From NCBI GenBank assembly GCA_964019335.1, contig OZ025649.1, positions 186,001-250,000 on the forward strand: a stretch of 64,000 nucleotides of DNA. Direction: 5' to 3'. Source of the DNA: Diplonema japonicum (taxonomy: Eukaryota > Euglenozoa > Diplonemea > Diplonemida > Diplonemidae). A program made the position numbers and the translations under genes. Each line of letters starts with the position of its first letter. Position 1 is the stretch's first letter. The notes beneath the pieces are model-generated. The model did no database searches. It was not told the DNA's origin and saw nothing but the letters and a program-made list of their open reading frames with translations. Of this stretch, positions 62,201 to 64,000 are shown piece by piece.

Positions 62201-64000
62201 GCTGAGAAGGTGATCTTCATGTGGGAAGCAGGTCTTGACAAAGAAGCAGGTGCAACACGTCTCCTGTTCCAATTGTCGCGTTTCGAAGCCTTCCCTCTTG
62301 TATCGCCACATGATTACCTCTACAGCAGCAGCGACCCGCACTATCTTATCATGAAGAACTTCCCAGAGTTCAAAGCCTACCGTGACATCGCTTTCTACTT
62401 CAAGTACTTCATGAACACAATGCCAGGTGGCTTCCCCTCGATTGGGGAGTACACACAGTACCACGCCCAGCTGCACTGGGACTACGACACCTACAGGAAC
62501 AAGTACCTTGTGAAGGCTTTCGGCAGAGCGCTGTCTCCCATCTCTAGGCCTGACAGGCACAGATGGCCGAGCTATGCCATTGCGTCGCGCTTCACGTACC
62601 CTCAAGAGGCATACACAGAGGACGACATCTTGCATATCAAGTCACTCCCTTCGTTCGGAGACGTCATGGGCCAGAGAGACAGTGAATTGCTGCTGTCATA
62701 CCTTACTGCCCCTTACATCAGGATACCGCTTGTGTTGCACTTCTTTGCGACTGAAGACAGGGTCTCACTGCTGAGAGCACCGTCGATGCAGCAGCTGCTT
62801 GACTCGGTGCTGTTCGAACCAGGCAGGTACCAGAAGGTCATGCACACTGACGTGAGCCCCAAGCAGGTCCCGACCGAAAATGATGAACTGCTGGCAACAC
62901 CATTCGGGCTGTTGATTAATGAACTGCAGCACTCGCCGGACGGTGTCGTGAAACCTCTCATGCAGCTCCTCAACCTGGCTATCGAGCTTGACTCCGGTAC
63001 TGTCATGAATGCCACCGCTGTCGATGTGATGCTGTACCTTGTGCGTCTCATAAGTCGCGTGTACAACTATTTGTGGTTCCTAATCGCGTTTTCCACAAAG
63101 AACGGTTCCTTCATCGCAGGATGGCAGGACCATGACCTCCGCAGCATCACACCTCTGGGCAAGGAGTGTATCTCGTCATTGAAAGTGTTCCAAAGACAGT
63201 TCCAGCGTGTGCTTGGAGAAAGGCTCTGCCCCATGCTGGAGACATGGACGGCAGAGGCCATGCAGCGCGTGACGGGAACTACTGCAGCTGGCACAACTGC
63301 GGTGAAGGCGACAGCTGAGATCGACGCCATCACAGTGCTTGTGTCAAAACTGCAAGCGCACATCGTGTTGGTGAGAAGGAACTCGCAGATATCTACAAAC
63401 GTTGCCTCCTCCATCCTGTCGAGCATCATCTTTTTGACACTGCGGCACACATGGAACACCAGCAAGCTTATTGTGCCTGAGACGGAGGTGTACGAAGTGA
63501 TGCAACTACAAAGAAGGAGACTCACAAATTATCTGTGCTCAGGCGGTCCGATGGTTTTGACAGAGGTCTTAGACGGTGTCGTCCGTGTCGCCACGTCCAC
63601 CGGCAGCAGGAAACCTCGTCCTGAAGACCCCACACACTCATGGGCCTTTGTTGCTGGTTACGCATCCCTTGGTCGATTCACACACCAGTGTTTGAACCCC
63701 AGGAAACTCGTCCATGCCGAAGGACCTAAACCGGAGCTGATCATTGATACCATGGGCGAGTGGTTTAAGAACAAGAGCGGTGCAGACATCAAATACGACG
63801 AGCGCCTCAAAGGTAAGACATATGGAATTTACTTCTCGGCAGAGTGGTGTCCTCCCTGCAAGCTTTTCACACCGTTGCTTGCAAGGTTCTATGAGAACTA
63901 CAAGAAGACCCATCCAGACTTTGAGATCGTGTTCTGCAGCAGCGACAGGGAACAAGGTGATATGGAGAAGTACTACCAGAAGGAGCATGGCGACTGGTTG
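59222..64000 (+). CDS. Giant discoidin-domain protein with a thioredoxin/nucleoredoxin-like domain (3' partial)
   Basis: Uninterrupted frame of 1593 codons running off the right edge, with no intron in 4.8 kb. The N-terminus is acidic. Residues about 80-215 form an F5/8 type C (discoidin) domain: EIWYQLDAGSIRTIGGISVK, WITNYTCLVSDDGEHW and AIGRFLRIKPTCAYDENYAG are the ligand-binding jelly-roll blocks. Then about 1300 residues of mostly helical sequence that I do not recognise, including GGGQLWKAYHHGLSYILGRQ, RHQMLQWVVNDMNVVEKIPT and MPRFAHSNCIWQQKITYSQQ. At about 1530 a thioredoxin fold begins: TYGIYFSAEWCPPCKLFTPL with the redox WCPPC at 1542-1546, then FEIVFCSSDREQGDMEKYY, as in nucleoredoxin/tryparedoxin. 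No signal peptide is seen, so it is probably cytosolic. Confidence 0.85.
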   Translation, partial: MDDMYKIEESERKGYPFNLYQDESEESGSEYGGEIQEILEEVMDNVRYQLPAELRTRIEKIVPTEEDCDDEEESRKRWTMVDLPLGFHSYCSIYDKDDMETYGNGRMCSAEGWICSPDTEEEEIWYQLDAGSIRTIGGISVKSHGSWYDWITNYTCLVSDDGEHWDPVDDGEEFDGPDDQEEVEKTYFTTPAIGRFLRIKPTCAYDENYAGRFGLLIEINDESIINGLLVWLESNAQWASDRLRNFLDKNCEKLTNGTNTALSYYFRNYKRIVESILEDITESQGAGMSRVLQLINLDMKYDRKLPPNNIWHLLMSAREVDLFEKTLYAHKDDMKIRQKAAMNATGKLLPLDASVPDLTDMEGVVDSPITVYEQWERKALANKMSGTSLPTKLAALKASFEAGALSEKEHQILVTRNERQELSLGWMMNEDTIPVWNHPVYTSEFLSSHFLEDVPCYPGAQAFTRLLRDVILEQQQWLGVNNSEFAALQYSLKAFAAAIPLFQRFFKYQKWQFHTHMELLVHDIGEQLDNLLPGQTGIFPVTQQPMLLIVEVKTPKLCRVTIVNTNPHTDFHPKMADVPARIRQHTCISLEDVQFDLIKDKAWWLFAIPFQTFEKEELFYTHYLNWLHPGKTYESMIAETYDEQAVRTPCSGGGQLWKAYHHGLSYILGRQGVRQPARKSLKFNMRHQMLQWVVNDMNVVEKIPTAHRRLIRLGCEQVAASATKAPGIRKSKAYLSSVLTCIKRIEEVLKERSPDVLGEAPPELNLEEGNELHVQNDLFPAMEYLRRLDDVEHLIGDRVPENNFLPANFLHVPDAVFNFTDALSALRNADVLCTRVMVQREMIRNHVFLTSSLLQHLFVWVLPMPRFAHSNCIWQQKITYSQQLDIMVLLGRLMEHWAATCFSLKATPEFDAVRITVAGAMASIADCVLRQRATDEPSRLCEHIAGFRDEAPFGFSTGHFAKQSETIKVTCPEILVCRTAVLDYFEALHETIPAEKVIFMWEAGLDKEAGATRLLFQLSRFEAFPLVSPHDYLYSSSDPHYLIMKNFPEFKAYRDIAFYFKYFMNTMPGGFPSIGEYTQYHAQLHWDYDTYRNKYLVKAFGRALSPISRPDRHRWPSYAIASRFTYPQEAYTEDDILHIKSLPSFGDVMGQRDSELLLSYLTAPYIRIPLVLHFFATEDRVSLLRAPSMQQLLDSVLFEPGRYQKVMHTDVSPKQVPTENDELLATPFGLLINELQHSPDGVVKPLMQLLNLAIELDSGTVMNATAVDVMLYLVRLISRVYNYLWFLIAFSTKNGSFIAGWQDHDLRSITPLGKECISSLKVFQRQFQRVLGERLCPMLETWTAEAMQRVTGTTAAGTTAVKATAEIDAITVLVSKLQAHIVLVRRNSQISTNVASSILSSIIFLTLRHTWNTSKLIVPETEVYEVMQLQRRRLTNYLCSGGPMVLTEVLDGVVRVATSTGSRKPRPEDPTHSWAFVAGYASLGRFTHQCLNPRKLVHAEGPKPELIIDTMGEWFKNKSGADIKYDERLKGKTYGIYFSAEWCPPCKLFTPLLARFYENYKKTHPDFEIVFCSSDREQGDMEKYYQKEHGDWL

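Noticed and set aside
1-64000. CRISPR arrays, prokaryotic operons, phage or plasmid features
   Set aside because: The sequence is clearly nuclear eukaryotic; no spaced identical direct repeats of that kind are present.

Overview
This is a contig fragment from the nuclear genome of a microbial eukaryote. The evidence is spliceosomal introns (mostly 33-66 nt, donor usually GTATG/GTATN, acceptor AG), three eukaryotic tRNA genes, and eukaryotic families (MROH1, TBC RabGAP, Eco1/ESCO, Wntless/TMEM181-like 7TM, Mpv17/PMP22, Pho80-type cyclin, RING, KH). I cannot name the species. Gene content alone suggests a free-living protist. Coding stretches have balanced to GC-rich composition and sit in very AT-rich spacers. 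The spacers are full of pure A, T, C or G runs of 10 to about 60 nt, and such runs also occur inside introns. The window contains one 200-N assembly gap. || Layout: 1-3880 MROH1-like HEAT protein (5' end missing); 4391-4590 gap; 4591-5877 TBC protein; 6186-7749 decayed DNA transposon with long inverted repeats; 8428-9081 divergent Eco1; 9498-11257 Met/Gln/Pro-rich protein with DFF motifs; 14356-16371 7TM protein; 16617-18227 lipase with zinc-finger repeats inserted in it; 18727-21843 FUSC-type membrane protein; 22535-24775 and 26267-28380 paralogous Gal3ST-like sulfotransferases with an unknown gene (25533) between them; 28393-29100 Mpv17; 29589-30413 VIT1/CCC1; 31070-31819 aspartate-racemase-like; tRNA-Thr; a GC-rich island with tandem repeats; a 1-kb TIR element at about 34.0-35.0 kb; 35167-35637 cyclin; 5.5 kb of homopolymer-rich spacer; 41169-42690 pogo-like transposon relic; 43151-43593 HMG-like; 43785-44510 coiled-coil; tRNA-Pro; 46324-47038 nonautonomous TIR element with a 7-8 bp target duplication; 47800-52290 three uncharacterised genes, two of them coiled-coil or charged; 52991-54693 KH-like protein; tRNA-Gly; 56933-58516 tandem RING genes; 59222 to the end a giant discoidin...thioredoxin protein (3' end missing). 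|| The strongest large-scale signal is orientation. Every credible protein-coding gene (about 23) is on the + strand. Only two tRNAs and a dead transposase are on the - strand. Many start codons lie just downstream of a pyrimidine tract plus AG. This would fit directional gene clusters, possibly with spliced-leader trans-splicing or common 5'UTR introns, but the DNA alone cannot tell these apart. || Two tandem paralogue pairs (sulfotransferases and RING proteins) each contain a tract of near-perfect nucleotide identity inside otherwise diverged copies, which points to gene conversion. Several enzymes have changed key residues: Ser for the first catalytic Cys in the racemase, REA for RDP in sulfotransferase B, and a missing Eco1 core signature. 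The genes are mainly membrane-trafficking, transport and signalling functions. No operon-like metabolic pathway is evident.
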